DNA of 47,545 nucleotides, taken from positions 1 to 47,545 of the forward strand of contig JAFTQG010000033.1 in NCBI GenBank assembly GCA_017462915.1, in the 5' to 3' direction. How positions within the stretch are numbered: the stretch's first letter is position 1; each line of letters opens with the position of its first letter. A program made the translations under genes and the position numbers. Below are positions 31,909 to 39,956 of the stretch, piece by piece. Under the pieces are notes generated by a model, which did no database searches, was not told the DNA's origin, and saw only the letters and a program-made list of their open reading frames with translations. The stretch comes from Prevotella sp. (GTDB lineage Bacteria > Bacteroidota > Bacteroidia > Bacteroidales > Bacteroidaceae).

Positions 31909-33848
31909 TAAAAGAAGCATACATCGGTCTCCTCTTTACATCATGTGTAACACCGGGACTGGCGCAGAATGACAGCATCTGGCGCGACATGAACCTTGAC
32001 CAGATAGTCGTAACAGGCACAAGAACGCCGAAAATACTCAAGGACGCCCCTATACAGACACGTGTCATCTCTGCCGCGGACATCGCAAAGTCTGATGCCA
32101 CAAACATCGAGGATCTGCTGCAACAGGAGCTTCCTGGCATAGAGTTCTCGTACGCCATGAACCAGCAGGTGAACATGAACCTGTCGGGATTTGCAGGGCA
32201 GAGCGTGCTCTTCCTCGTCGATGGGGAACGCGTAGCTGGAGAGACAATGGACAATATCGACTTCACACGCCTGTCTATGGCAAACATCGAGCGCATCGAG
32301 ATAGTAAAAGGCGCGGCATCAGCCCTTTACGGTTCAAATGCGGCGGGTGGCGTTGTGAACATCATCACACGACGTACAAAAGAGCCGTGGTCGCTGCATC
32401 TCAACGCAAGACTTGCCGAGCATGACAGTCAGCGATACAACATGGGCTTCGGACTGAACAGGGGGCTCGTCTCCAATGCGCTGACTGTATCGCGCACATC
32501 GTCAGACAATTACTCCGTCTACAACAAGGACAATAATCCTGCTACAAGCACATTCTCGCAGGTCTATGGAGACAAGACATGGAATATCAAGGACAATTTC
32601 GCCCTTGACATAAGCAAGAACTTCCAGATTCTCGGTCGTGCCGGATACTTTTTCCGCTCTGTGGAGAGAAACGTCGATACACCGGAACGCTACCGCGGAT
32701 ACACTGCCGGACTGAAAGCTCTGTGGAATCTTTCCGAGAGGGACAACATCGAACTGGCGTATTCCTTTGACCAATACGACAAATCGCTGTTCCAGAGGAT
32801 GAAGAATCTTGACATACGCAACTATTCAAACGTGCAGAATATCACGCGTCTGCTCTACAGTCACAGATTCGGAACGGATGACATGCTGACCGTTGGAGGT
32901 GACTACATGTACGACTACCTCATGAATAACAACCTTGACGGTGACCGACATCAGGAGTCTTTCGATATCTTCGCGCAGTATGACTGGCGCATAAACAAGC
33001 TGTGGGAGGTCGTCGGCGCCATGCGCTATGACCATTTCTCTGACGGAGGGATGTCTCGCGCCACACCGAAACTGTCTGTACGATATAACCCTCTCCGCAA
33101 TTTCACCGTGAGAGCCTCCTACGGCATGGGCTTCCGCGCTCCGACTCTGAAGGAGAAATACTACGACTTTGACATGGCAAACATCTGGATTGTGCTTGGC
33201 AACAAGGACCTGAAGGCCGAAACAAGTCACAACCTCAACATCTCTGCAGACTATGTCAAAGGACCGTACAACTTCACTATAGCCGGATACTATAACAAGG
33301 TTAGCAACAGAATCACTACGGGAGTGCCGTATTATCTGCCTGGAGACGACCGCCAGCTTTATCTCGACTATGTAAACATCGGCAAGATGGATGTCTACAA
33401 CATCGAGGCTACGGCACAGGCAAGATGGCACAACGGCATCGGAGCAAGGCTCTCGTATGTATTCTCGCACGAAGATACCGAGGCCAGTGTCAACCAGTAC
33501 ATGCCTACAAGACCACATTCGCTCACGGCGCGTGTGGACTGGGACAGGCAGTTCAGCAAGAATTTCGGACTTAATGTAGCTTTGTCTGGACGCGCAATGT
33601 CGTCGGTTGACAATACGGAATATATCGACATGTACGACATAAGCAAAGGTACTGCCACTGTAAACTATCCGGCATATTCGCTCTGGAAACTGCAGTTATC
33701 CACACGTATCATGTCTTTCGCGCAGGTCAGTGTAACTCTCGACAATCTCCTTGACTACCGTCCTGACTACTATTACTACAACGCTCCTCTCACGACAGGC
33801 TTCAATGCCATGATAGGAGTATCGCTGGACATAGACAAGATACTCTGA
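31905..33848 (+). CDS. hmuR: TonB-dependent heme receptor, HmuR type
   Basis: A 647-residue outer-membrane receptor with a signal peptide ending near CVTPGLAQ, a TonB box-like DQIVVTGTRTP, a plug domain (about 35-155, ending YGSNAAGGVVNIITRR) and a 22-strand-type barrel ending LDIDKIL. HmuR landmarks are the FRAP box in YGMGFRAPTLKEKYY and a changed NPDL box (GNKDLKAETS). It starts inside the hmuY stop (ATGA), so the two are coupled. Together they take up heme at the cell surface. No periplasmic or inner-membrane heme transporter of known type follows within the window. Confidence 0.93.
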   Translation: MIKEAYIGLLFTSCVTPGLAQNDSIWRDMNLDQIVVTGTRTPKILKDAPIQTRVISAADIAKSDATNIEDLLQQELPGIEFSYAMNQQVNMNLSGFAGQSVLFLVDGERVAGETMDNIDFTRLSMANIERIEIVKGAASALYGSNAAGGVVNIITRRTKEPWSLHLNARLAEHDSQRYNMGFGLNRGLVSNALTVSRTSSDNYSVYNKDNNPATSTFSQVYGDKTWNIKDNFALDISKNFQILGRAGYFFRSVERNVDTPERYRGYTAGLKALWNLSERDNIELAYSFDQYDKSLFQRMKNLDIRNYSNVQNITRLLYSHRFGTDDMLTVGGDYMYDYLMNNNLDGDRHQESFDIFAQYDWRINKLWEVVGAMRYDHFSDGGMSRATPKLSVRYNPLRNFTVRASYGMGFRAPTLKEKYYDFDMANIWIVLGNKDLKAETSHNLNISADYVKGPYNFTIAGYYNKVSNRITTGVPYYLPGDDRQLYLDYVNIGKMDVYNIEATAQARWHNGIGARLSYVFSHEDTEASVNQYMPTRPHSLTARVDWDRQFSKNFGLNVALSGRAMSSVDNTEYIDMYDISKGTATVNYPAYSLWKLQLSTRIMSFAQVSVTLDNLLDYRPDYYYYNAPLTTGFNAMIGVSLDIDKIL

Positions 33849-33871
33849 TTAACAACATACATATTATCCAG

Positions 33872-34056
33872 AATCGGTCATTAGATTTCACATCGTTTCG
33901 TTTTTATCTCCGTTGCATTGCAACCATTTCGGCGAAGGCATAGCGGGCTATGTCGAGACGGAACGGGAAGCAAGACAGCGAAGAGAAAGGCGAAACGAAC
34001 GAAAAGACCATATAACAATAACAGAATATTACCATATGTCGGTCTAATGACCGATT
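33872..34056. mobile_element. MITE-like element with 14-bp terminal inverted repeats
   Basis: Ends AATCGGTCATTAGA (33872-33885) and TCTAATGACCGATT (34043-34056) are exact complements, 185 bp end to end. The inside is unlike the other intergenic repeats of this window and codes only for chance frames. It splits hmuR from the next gene, leaving a 311-bp gap. I have an impression that the inner sequence (CGAAGGCATAGCGGGCTATG) recurs in other Prevotella genomes, but cannot check it. No target duplication is clear. Confidence 0.5.
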
Positions 34057-34159
34057 TGGGATTATATAGCGCAAGCTGGCTGGCATCATGGCAGAGATGT
34101 CCGCTGTGCCCTTGGCTTGCCTTCATACAAGACTCATTAACGACAAAAACGTAAAAACA

Positions 34160-35107
34160 ATGAAAAAGCATTACGGTAAGACACTCGGTAGTTTCCTCAT
34201 CGTGCTTCTCCTCATGCCGCTTGGCCACGCACTCATGATACTCATGGAGCATCTTCTCTCGCCTGAAGCCCTGCATTACAGTGCCTTCTTCATGGGATTT
34301 GCCGGCCTCGTGATAACAATCATCGGCGCACTGCAGAAGGGAGACACAAAGCAGACCATCTGGGGTATAACGGGCGCCATGCTGTTCTGGACAGGATGGG
34401 TGGAGTTCCTTCTTGCATACTACGCACAGCGCTACGGTGCACACTGCGACCTCGTAGGTTCTGGCATCGTGCAGACTACCTCACAGTATATAGACGGTAT
34501 CGCTGTAGGCCATGACTTTCTCATCAACGGCGAGCCGCTCGAGACATTCAGCCGTGCCGAACTGAAGGCTCTGCGCGGCTCACGGCCGGAATATCTCATC
34601 ATGCCTGCCACCTTCGGCATGTGGATGATGTTCATGGTGCTGTACCTTTTCTGCTCACGCACAGGATGCAACTTCATGCTGTGGATACAGAAGCATTGCG
34701 GCATAGAGAGAAATCTTGAGCTCCGTCCGATGGCACACCATGCCAGCATCGTGGTGTTCATGGAGTGGAACATCATGATGTGGGGAACATATCTCCTGCT
34801 GATGTTCTGCTACGACCCGGTATTCCTCGGCAGTTCACACCCTGTAACGCTTGCCATAGGAGCAGTGGCGCTCGCCGCTTCCGTGCTCATGCTGCACAAA
34901 CAGCTCCGTATAGGTGCTTGGGGAAGGAACATCCGGTTTGCACTCGCAACGGTACTTGTCTTCTGGACATTCGTGGAAGTGGCGGCACGCAACGGTCTTT
35001 TCAAGGAGATATGGGTTGACCCGATGGGACATATTGCAGAGATGTCCATTATCCTTGTGACCTTCATCGCCGTGATAGTCCTGTCTATCGTAACGGCAAG
35101 GAAATAA
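34160..35107 (+). CDS. His/Met-rich multi-pass membrane protein downstream of hmuR
   Basis: From the ATG at 34160 (MKKHYGKTLGSF) the protein has 315 residues and about eight hydrophobic helices. The in-frame codon at 34088 lies next to the MITE-like element and gives an unlikely start. I do not recognise the family. Several His and Met residues lie in or next to helices: PLGHALMILMEHLL, AHHASIVVFMEWNIMMWG, DPMGHIAEM. This would suit heme or metal binding. Its place after hmuY and hmuR on the same strand suggests a role in heme handling at the inner membrane, though the 311-bp gap weakens the operon argument. It ends at a hairpin shared with lpxH. Confidence 0.75.
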   Translation: MKKHYGKTLGSFLIVLLLMPLGHALMILMEHLLSPEALHYSAFFMGFAGLVITIIGALQKGDTKQTIWGITGAMLFWTGWVEFLLAYYAQRYGAHCDLVGSGIVQTTSQYIDGIAVGHDFLINGEPLETFSRAELKALRGSRPEYLIMPATFGMWMMFMVLYLFCSRTGCNFMLWIQKHCGIERNLELRPMAHHASIVVFMEWNIMMWGTYLLLMFCYDPVFLGSSHPVTLAIGAVALAASVLMLHKQLRIGAWGRNIRFALATVLVFWTFVEVAARNGLFKEIWVDPMGHIAEMSIILVTFIAVIVLSIVTARK

Positions 35108-35160
35108 GCCGTTACCGGATGTCAGACAAATAGACAGAAACAATAACCGGTAAGTATGAA

Positions 35161-35197
35161 GAAGGCGCGTCACAGACTAAAACTGTGTCGCGCCTTC
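35161..35197. terminator. Hairpin between converging genes, overlapping the lpxH 3' end
   Basis: GAAGGCGCGTCACAG (35161-35175) and CTGTGTCGCGCCTTC (35183-35197) pair with a single mismatch around a 7-nt loop. The last codons and stop of lpxH lie within it. T-runs are weak on both sides. Confidence 0.65.
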
Positions 35198-36025
35198 CTC
35201 GTATTCTGACATCAGGAGATGCTCTCCGTCAAATACAGCGTATGTAAACTGTGTTATCCAGTCTCCGAGAATCAGCATTCGCTTGTCTGCCGCAAGCATC
35301 AGGTCCAGCTCTATATGACGATGTCCATAGATACAATAGTCGACATCGGGATGCGTGGCAAGATACTCCTTGGAGTACAGGACAAGATACTCCTTGTCCT
35401 CACCGAGATACTCAAGTTCCCCGGAACTGTTGTAGCGGCTTGTCACATTACCGTTGAACCGTGTGCCTTCCGCTCCTCGTCCTGACGCTTCACGCTCCTC
35501 CGCTACCTGGCGTTCGCGTTTCATGCGCGAGTGCTTCGCCCATGTAAGCCCGAGCCACATTGACACCCGTGGATGGAAAAGCGAGAAGAGCCTCTGACAT
35601 GTCCTGTTATGGAAGACACCTCTCAACAGTTTGAACTCCTTGTCCGGGTCACCAAGACCGTCACCGTGTGCAAGGTAGAACACCTTGTTGTAAATCTCCA
35701 GCGTGGCAGGTTCGCGGTGCATGATGACACCACACTCCTCCTCAAGATAGCCATACATCCATATATCATGGTTACCTGTGAAGTAATGCACCTCGACACC
35801 CATATCGGTAAGTTCGGAGATTTTGCCGAGGAAACGCGTATATCCTTTCGGCACAGCATACTTCCATTCATACCAGAAGTCAAACATGTCGCCGAGCAGA
35901 TAGACAGCCTTTGCCGTTCCTTTTATGGAATCAAGGAACCTGACAAGTCGGCGCTCCTGCATCCGCGGATGGGCGATTCCCCAACTGCCGAGGTGTGCAT
36001 CGGAAATAAAATATACCTTCTTCAT
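35177..36025 (-). CDS. lpxH: UDP-2,3-diacylglucosamine diphosphatase (LpxH-type metallophosphatase)
   Basis: From the ATG at 36025 (MKKVYFISDAHLG) 282 residues; upstream in-frame codons give no better N terminus. Calcineurin-like motifs are in order: DAHLG (Asp9, His11), GDMFDFWYEW, GNHDIW and YGHRHIE. The HGDGLG region between them fits LpxH. The enzyme cleaves UDP-diacylglucosamine to lipid X, an early step in lipid A synthesis, at the inner face of the membrane. In some Bacteroidota this family is annotated only as metallophosphatase, so the LpxH role is likely but not certain. The gene lies downstream of the MIP18 and radC genes. Confidence 0.88.
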   Translation of the reverse strand: MKKVYFISDAHLGSWGIAHPRMQERRLVRFLDSIKGTAKAVYLLGDMFDFWYEWKYAVPKGYTRFLGKISELTDMGVEVHYFTGNHDIWMYGYLEEECGVIMHREPATLEIYNKVFYLAHGDGLGDPDKEFKLLRGVFHNRTCQRLFSLFHPRVSMWLGLTWAKHSRMKRERQVAEEREASGRGAEGTRFNGNVTSRYNSSGELEYLGEDKEYLVLYSKEYLATHPDVDYCIYGHRHIELDLMLAADKRMLILGDWITQFTYAVFDGEHLLMSEYEEGATQF

Positions 36026-36120
36026 GTTCATGTCCGCATTTATCGTGTTGCCGGCGAATGCCGGTTGTGTCATAAAGGCTCGAAAGCCTCATTGCGGCAA
36101 AGGCCGCATGACGGCCTGCC

Positions 36121-36441
36121 CTACTCGAAACCGAGCTCTATACGTGCCTCTTCCGTCATCATGGACTTGTCCCACTCCGGTTCAAAGACCATGTTTATCG
36201 TCGCGGATGTCACTCCAACGACAGCCTCAACCTTGGTGCGCACGTCCTCAAGGATAAAGTCTGCCGCAGGGCATGACGGTGCCGTGAATGTCATGTCTAT
36301 ATCCAGCGTGCCGTCATCGGAGAGGTCTATATTGTAGATAAGTCCGAGGTCATAGATGTTCACCGGAATCTCCGGGTCGTATACAGTGCGGAGCACATCT
36401 ACTATACGCTCCTCTATCTGTGTCTTTTCTTCTTGTGTCAT
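36121..36441 (-). CDS. MIP18/DUF59-family iron-sulfur assembly factor
   Basis: A 106-residue cytoplasmic protein with the DUF59 pattern: RTVYDPEIPVNIYDLGLIYNI near the start and TAPSCPAADFILEDV with the conserved Cys. SufT and related proteins help to mature Fe-S proteins; no suf genes lie beside it here. Its start ATGA overlaps the radC stop, so the two are translationally coupled. Confidence 0.9.
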   Translation of the reverse strand: MTQEEKTQIEERIVDVLRTVYDPEIPVNIYDLGLIYNIDLSDDGTLDIDMTFTAPSCPAADFILEDVRTKVEAVVGVTSATINMVFEPEWDKSMMTEEARIELGFE

Positions 36442-37160
36442 AGCTTTCCGTTTTCCTGGTAACTGTAATAGTTGCCGTCTGTTATTATAATATGGTCTGC
36501 AAGATGAAGGCGCATGAGCTTCAGGGCGTCTCCCACTTGGCGCGTGATATTGTCGTCATTGCGTGAGGGACGGGCATTGCCTGATGGGTGGTTATGCGCC
36601 AGAACCACGACCGTGGCGTTGCCGAGGATGGCATGCTTCACTATCAGTCTCACATCTACAGCCGTCTCTGTCAAGCCTCCCTGTGAGATGCGGACAGCAT
36701 CGCCTATGAGTTTGAAGTTATGATTCAGGAGCAGTATCCACGCTTCCTCCGTGGCAAGGTCCTGCATCTTCGGACGCAGATACTCGTATATCGACTCTGC
36801 GCACGACAGGTCAAGCCGCTCCAGAGCGTTCTCCTGTTGACGGCGCTTGCCCAGCTCGCAGGCAGCGAGTATTGTTATAGCCTTCGCCTCACCTATACCG
36901 TTGTACTGTTTCAGGTCGTCTACACTCATGCGTCCGAGAGCCTTCAGCGAGTTGCCGCAACCGTGCAGCACCTTCTGCATCAGTTCCACGGCATTCTCCT
37001 TTGGGGAACCCGAACCGATAAGTATGGCCAGCAGTTCCGCAGACGACAAGGCTTCCGCGCCGAGCCGTCCGAGTTTTTCCCTCGGCCGGTCTTCCTCGCT
37101 CCACTGGTTGATATTCAGTTTGTCGGGACCGAACACCTCAGAAACTTTCCATTCTGCCAT
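36438..37160 (-). CDS. radC: RadC/JAB-domain protein
   Basis: A 240-residue protein with an N-terminal helix-hairpin-helix-like part (YNGIGEAKAITILAACELG) and a C-terminal JAB domain: the metal-binding motif HNHPSG near 195 with a downstream Asp (SRNDDNIT). The name RadC comes from an early link to DNA repair that was later withdrawn; the true role is unclear. Complete and of usual length. It is first of the radC-MIP18-lpxH run, directly after a composite repeat, and no promoter of the consensus type is seen within that repeat. Confidence 0.93.
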   Translation of the reverse strand: MAEWKVSEVFGPDKLNINQWSEEDRPREKLGRLGAEALSSAELLAILIGSGSPKENAVELMQKVLHGCGNSLKALGRMSVDDLKQYNGIGEAKAITILAACELGKRRQQENALERLDLSCAESIYEYLRPKMQDLATEEAWILLLNHNFKLIGDAVRISQGGLTETAVDVRLIVKHAILGNATVVVLAHNHPSGNARPSRNDDNITRQVGDALKLMRLHLADHIIITDGNYYSYQENGKL

Positions 37161-37164
37161 AGTA

Positions 37165-37465
37165 TCAGTTGGTTGTTTGGTTGTTTAGTGGTTTGGTTGT
37201 TTGGTTGTTTGGTTGTTTGGTTGTTTAGTCGTTTGGTTGTTTGGAGGTTTAGTCGTTTGGTTGTTTGGATAGCCGGACCAGCCGTAACGGAAGCTGTTGT
37301 TCGTAGAACCGCATAACCGAAAAACCGTACAACCGTAGTTAGTGGTTTGGTTGTTTAGTTGTTTTGTGAACTAGTTATTTGGTGGCTTGGTTGCTTAATT
37401 ATTCGACTGTTTAGCCTCAACAACCTAAAACCAACAACCCAAAACCATCTAACCGCACAACCGTA
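37165..37465. repeat. Composite intergenic repeat, copy 6 (longest octamer arm)
   Basis: TGTTTGGT/TGTTTAGT octamers (about 37165-37268), GGATAGCCGGACCAGCCG, GGAAGCTGTTGTTCGTA, AACCGCATAACCG octamers, then a second set of TTGTTTAG units (about 37340-37400) and AACAACCTAAAACC. It fills the whole gap between radC and the glycosyltransferase gene. Confidence 0.85.
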
Positions 37466-37468
37466 TTT

Positions 37469-38551
37469 TCATTTATAAAATGTCTTGTCAAAGGCATGGA
37501 ACTCATCCTTGCCCAGCACGCACCTCTGCCACCATGCGTAAAGGAATCCGCAGCCATATCCCATAAGCTGTACGAAGGCGGCAACGACACTCCTTAAGCC
37601 TATGCCCAACGACCTGTACCGTATGCCGGCATCAATGACGATGAGCAGCGAATAGAGCAACAGAGGGATAAGCGGTGCGGCGCAGAGCCAATACCAGCGG
37701 TGAAGAGGGTCTGGCCCCGGGCCGTAGACCATCATAAGCCTTCCCGTGAATGAGAGTACGAGCAGCATGACAACGCCGATAGTGAATGCAGCAGGGAGCA
37801 TGTGCACGAGTTTCATCGTCCCTGGATGACGTTTCTCGAGATTGATGCGTGCGATACCACTGTTGTACACCTGCCTCCAGAATTTCCTGTAATCCGCACG
37901 TCGCTTGTGCCATACCCAAGCTGTAGAGAACAGCCGTGTCTTGTAGCCAGCCTCTACTATGCGGTACGAGAAATCGATGTCCTCGCCGAAGCGCATACTG
38001 GAGAATCCTCCGAGTTCAAGGTATACCTCACGCCGTATGCCCATATTAAAGGAGCGAGGGAAAAACTTGTCGAGCCTTGTTTTTCCGCCACGTATTCCAC
38101 CCGTGGTGAAGAACGAGGTCATGGAATATGAGATAGCCTTCTGTATCGGAGAGAACGACTCATGCACGGAGTCCGGTCCGCCGAAAGCATCGCATGACGC
38201 CACGCGTTGCGCATGATTCTCGTCAGCACTGTCGCCGAAAAGTTCCCTGTCGACTGCCTCCATATATCCGTCCGGCAGGACGACATCAGAGTCAAGTATC
38301 AAAAGAAAAGCTCCGGAAGCCCGTTCAGCGCCGTAGTTACGGCTCTGACCGGGTCCGGAGTTCTGCTTGTTATAGTAATGGATATCCAGTCTGTCGGCAT
38401 ATTTCTTGCACACATCGCCACAGGGGACAGCAGAGCCGTCCTCCACGATGATGACCTCAAAGTCCTTCATCGTCTGTCGGTCAAGGCTCTCCAGGAGCTC
38501 GCTGACCTCATCCGGGCGGTTGTAGACCGGGACTATTACCGAGTATGTCAT
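37469..38551 (-). CDS. Family 2 glycosyltransferase with C-terminal membrane helices
   Basis: A 360-residue GT-A-fold enzyme. The start (YSVIVPVYNRPDEVSELLESL) is the family 2 donor-binding segment, DSDVVLPDG gives the Asp-x-Asp metal site, and GEDIDFSYRI is the usual acceptor-site ED motif. Three hydrophobic segments follow near residues 250-270, 285-310 and 325-345, so the enzyme sits in the inner membrane. It likely adds a sugar to a lipid-linked glycan, but neither donor nor acceptor can be told. It stands alone between a composite repeat and efp. Confidence 0.92.
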   Translation of the reverse strand: MTYSVIVPVYNRPDEVSELLESLDRQTMKDFEVIIVEDGSAVPCGDVCKKYADRLDIHYYNKQNSGPGQSRNYGAERASGAFLLILDSDVVLPDGYMEAVDRELFGDSADENHAQRVASCDAFGGPDSVHESFSPIQKAISYSMTSFFTTGGIRGGKTRLDKFFPRSFNMGIRREVYLELGGFSSMRFGEDIDFSYRIVEAGYKTRLFSTAWVWHKRRADYRKFWRQVYNSGIARINLEKRHPGTMKLVHMLPAAFTIGVVMLLVLSFTGRLMMVYGPGPDPLHRWYWLCAAPLIPLLLYSLLIVIDAGIRYRSLGIGLRSVVAAFVQLMGYGCGFLYAWWQRCVLGKDEFHAFDKTFYK

Positions 38552-38650
38552 ATATCAGGCTTGTTCTAAAAAATCAAGTTTCCGATGCCCTCCATCCTGC
38601 ATTCATGCCGCGGAGGGTATCTTTCTATGTATTTTTTTCAGAACTCCGCC

Positions 38651-39217
38651 TTACTCCTTCACGCGCTGCACGTAGCTGCCGTCACGTGTATCGACGACGA
38701 TAAGCTCACCCTCGTTGATGAAGAGAGGCACACGCACCTCTACACCTGTCTCAAGAGTAGCAGGCTTTGTAGCATTTGTAGCAGTGTCGCCCTTTATGCC
38801 TGGCTCGGAGTGTGTGATGCGGAGAGTTGTCTTAGGAGGCATCTCTGCATAGAGCACATTGCCGTCTGTAGTGTCATAGACCACCTCCACGATGTCGTTC
38901 TCCTTCATGTAGTCAACACCTATCACGAGATCCTTGGCGATAGGAGCCTGGTCGAATGTCTCCTGATTCATGAAGATGTAGTCCTCACCGTCAATATAGA
39001 GGAACTGGAACGGACGGCGCTCGATGCGTACATCCTCAAGTCTCTCGCCGATGTTGTAGCGGCGCTCGAGCACGCGGCCGTCGCTGACATTCTTCAGCTT
39101 CACGTTCATGATGGTATTTCCCTTACCTGGCTTGCGGTGCATGAAGTCGATGCAAACCCAAATGCCTCCATCCATACGGATGGTAGTGCCCTTCTTGATG
39201 TCTTGTGACTGAACCAT
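38651..39217 (-). CDS. efp: Elongation factor P
   Basis: A 188-residue translation factor that relieves ribosome stalling at poly-proline. Three beta domains are visible. The tip of domain I is KPGKGN with Lys32 in the place that is modified in other bacteria; there is no Arg, so it is not the rhamnosylated type. The EpmA/EpmB or other modifying genes are not in the window. It is transcribed away from rpmH, with a -7 element TACCTTTG at 39377-39370. Confidence 0.96.
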   Translation of the reverse strand: MVQSQDIKKGTTIRMDGGIWVCIDFMHRKPGKGNTIMNVKLKNVSDGRVLERRYNIGERLEDVRIERRPFQFLYIDGEDYIFMNQETFDQAPIAKDLVIGVDYMKENDIVEVVYDTTDGNVLYAEMPPKTTLRITHSEPGIKGDTATNATKPATLETGVEVRVPLFINEGELIVVDTRDGSYVQRVKE

Positions 39218-39369
39218 TGTTTCTTTTTTATGTATTACGTTTATAGATTATTCCTTAGCATCCCTGCCGCCATAATGCCGTCACGACCGCCTACAGAGAT
39301 ACGCACGAGGTATGCTCCATAAAGCGACACAGCGACAGCAGACAGACGCTTTCCGCTTGTTTTCGGTTG

Positions 39370-39377
39370 CAAAGGTA
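39370..39377 (-). promoter_or_regulatory. -7 element of efp
   Basis: Minus strand TACCTTTG at 39377-39370. No good -33 TTTG is seen at the usual distance. The leader would be about 145 nt. Confidence 0.5.
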
Positions 39378-39428
39378 CTACTTTTTTCTTAAAAATCACT
39401 TATTTTTCAACGAAAATTCAATTATTTC

Positions 39429-39459
39429 TTGCTTATTTCAAAATAATTACGTACTTTTG
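39429..39459 (+). promoter_or_regulatory. Promoter of rpmH
   Basis: TTG (39429-39431), 20 bp, TACTTTTG (39452-39459). About 52 nt separate it from the rpmH ATG. Confidence 0.75.
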
Positions 39460-39517
39460 CAACCCGAATTGTGAATTAAGGACAACAAAGCAAAAATAAC
39501 AACAAAATAACAATAAG

Positions 39518-39673
39518 ATGAAAAGAACATTCCAGCCACACAATCGCCGCCGCGTGAACAAGCACGGTTTCCGCGAGCGCATGAAGACCAAGAACGGTCG
39601 CCGCGTGCTCGCTTCACGTCGCGCACATGGCCGCAAGAAGCTCACTGTCTCTGACGAGCATCACGGAAAATAA
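39518..39673 (+). CDS. rpmH: 50S ribosomal protein L34
   Basis: A short 51-codon gene. The product begins [20 protein letters not shown] and continues with [20 protein letters not shown], the highly conserved L34 sequence, rich in Arg and Lys. It has its own promoter and ends before a strong hairpin. In many bacteria rpmH is next to rnpA and dnaA, near the origin; here it is next to efp instead, as I recall from Bacteroidales. Confidence 0.97.
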   Translation: MKRTFQPHNRRRVNKHGFRERMKTKNGRRVLASRRAHGRKKLTVSDEHHGK

Positions 39674-39773
39674 CGCTGGACACCAGCGTTTCCGTAGCCT
39701 TGACGGCATAAAGGACACCGCTCCTTTACCGCAAAGGTCGTCCCGGAGACATCAACAAGACACATCTTGTCTG

Positions 39774-39812
39774 AAAAAGGCAGCAGAGGTATCTACTTCT
39801 GTTGCCTTTTTT
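39774..39812. terminator. Terminator after rpmH (bidirectional form)
   Basis: AAAAA, GGCAGCAGA (39779-39787), loop, TCTGTTGCC (39798-39806) and TTTTTT. It ends rpmH and could act on the minus strand too. A small hairpin (AGCTACATCAGTAGCT) follows at about 39824-39840. Confidence 0.85.
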
Positions 39813-39871
39813 CGTGTATATACAGCTACATCAGTAGCTATATAAGCATAACCTTTTATGTGAATTGCCAC

Positions 39872-39923
39872 TTCCCCTGCCTGCGACGCCGACGTTTTGC
39901 AGGGATACACGGAGGCAGGGGAA
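39872..39923 (-). terminator. Inverted repeat after the LRR gene
   Basis: TTCCCCTGCCT (39872-39882) and AGGCAGGGGAA (39913-39923) are exact complements with a 30-nt spacer. No T-run follows on the minus strand, so it may be a 3'-end structure and not a terminator. Confidence 0.4.
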
Positions 39924-39956
39924 AGAGGCTTTTTTACAGTTATAGACAAACAGCAA

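Noticed and set aside
33881-34154. Frames inside the MITE-like element on both strands
   Set aside because: They end at or cross the terminal repeats and have no ribosome site or plausible domain; more likely chance frames in a mobile element.
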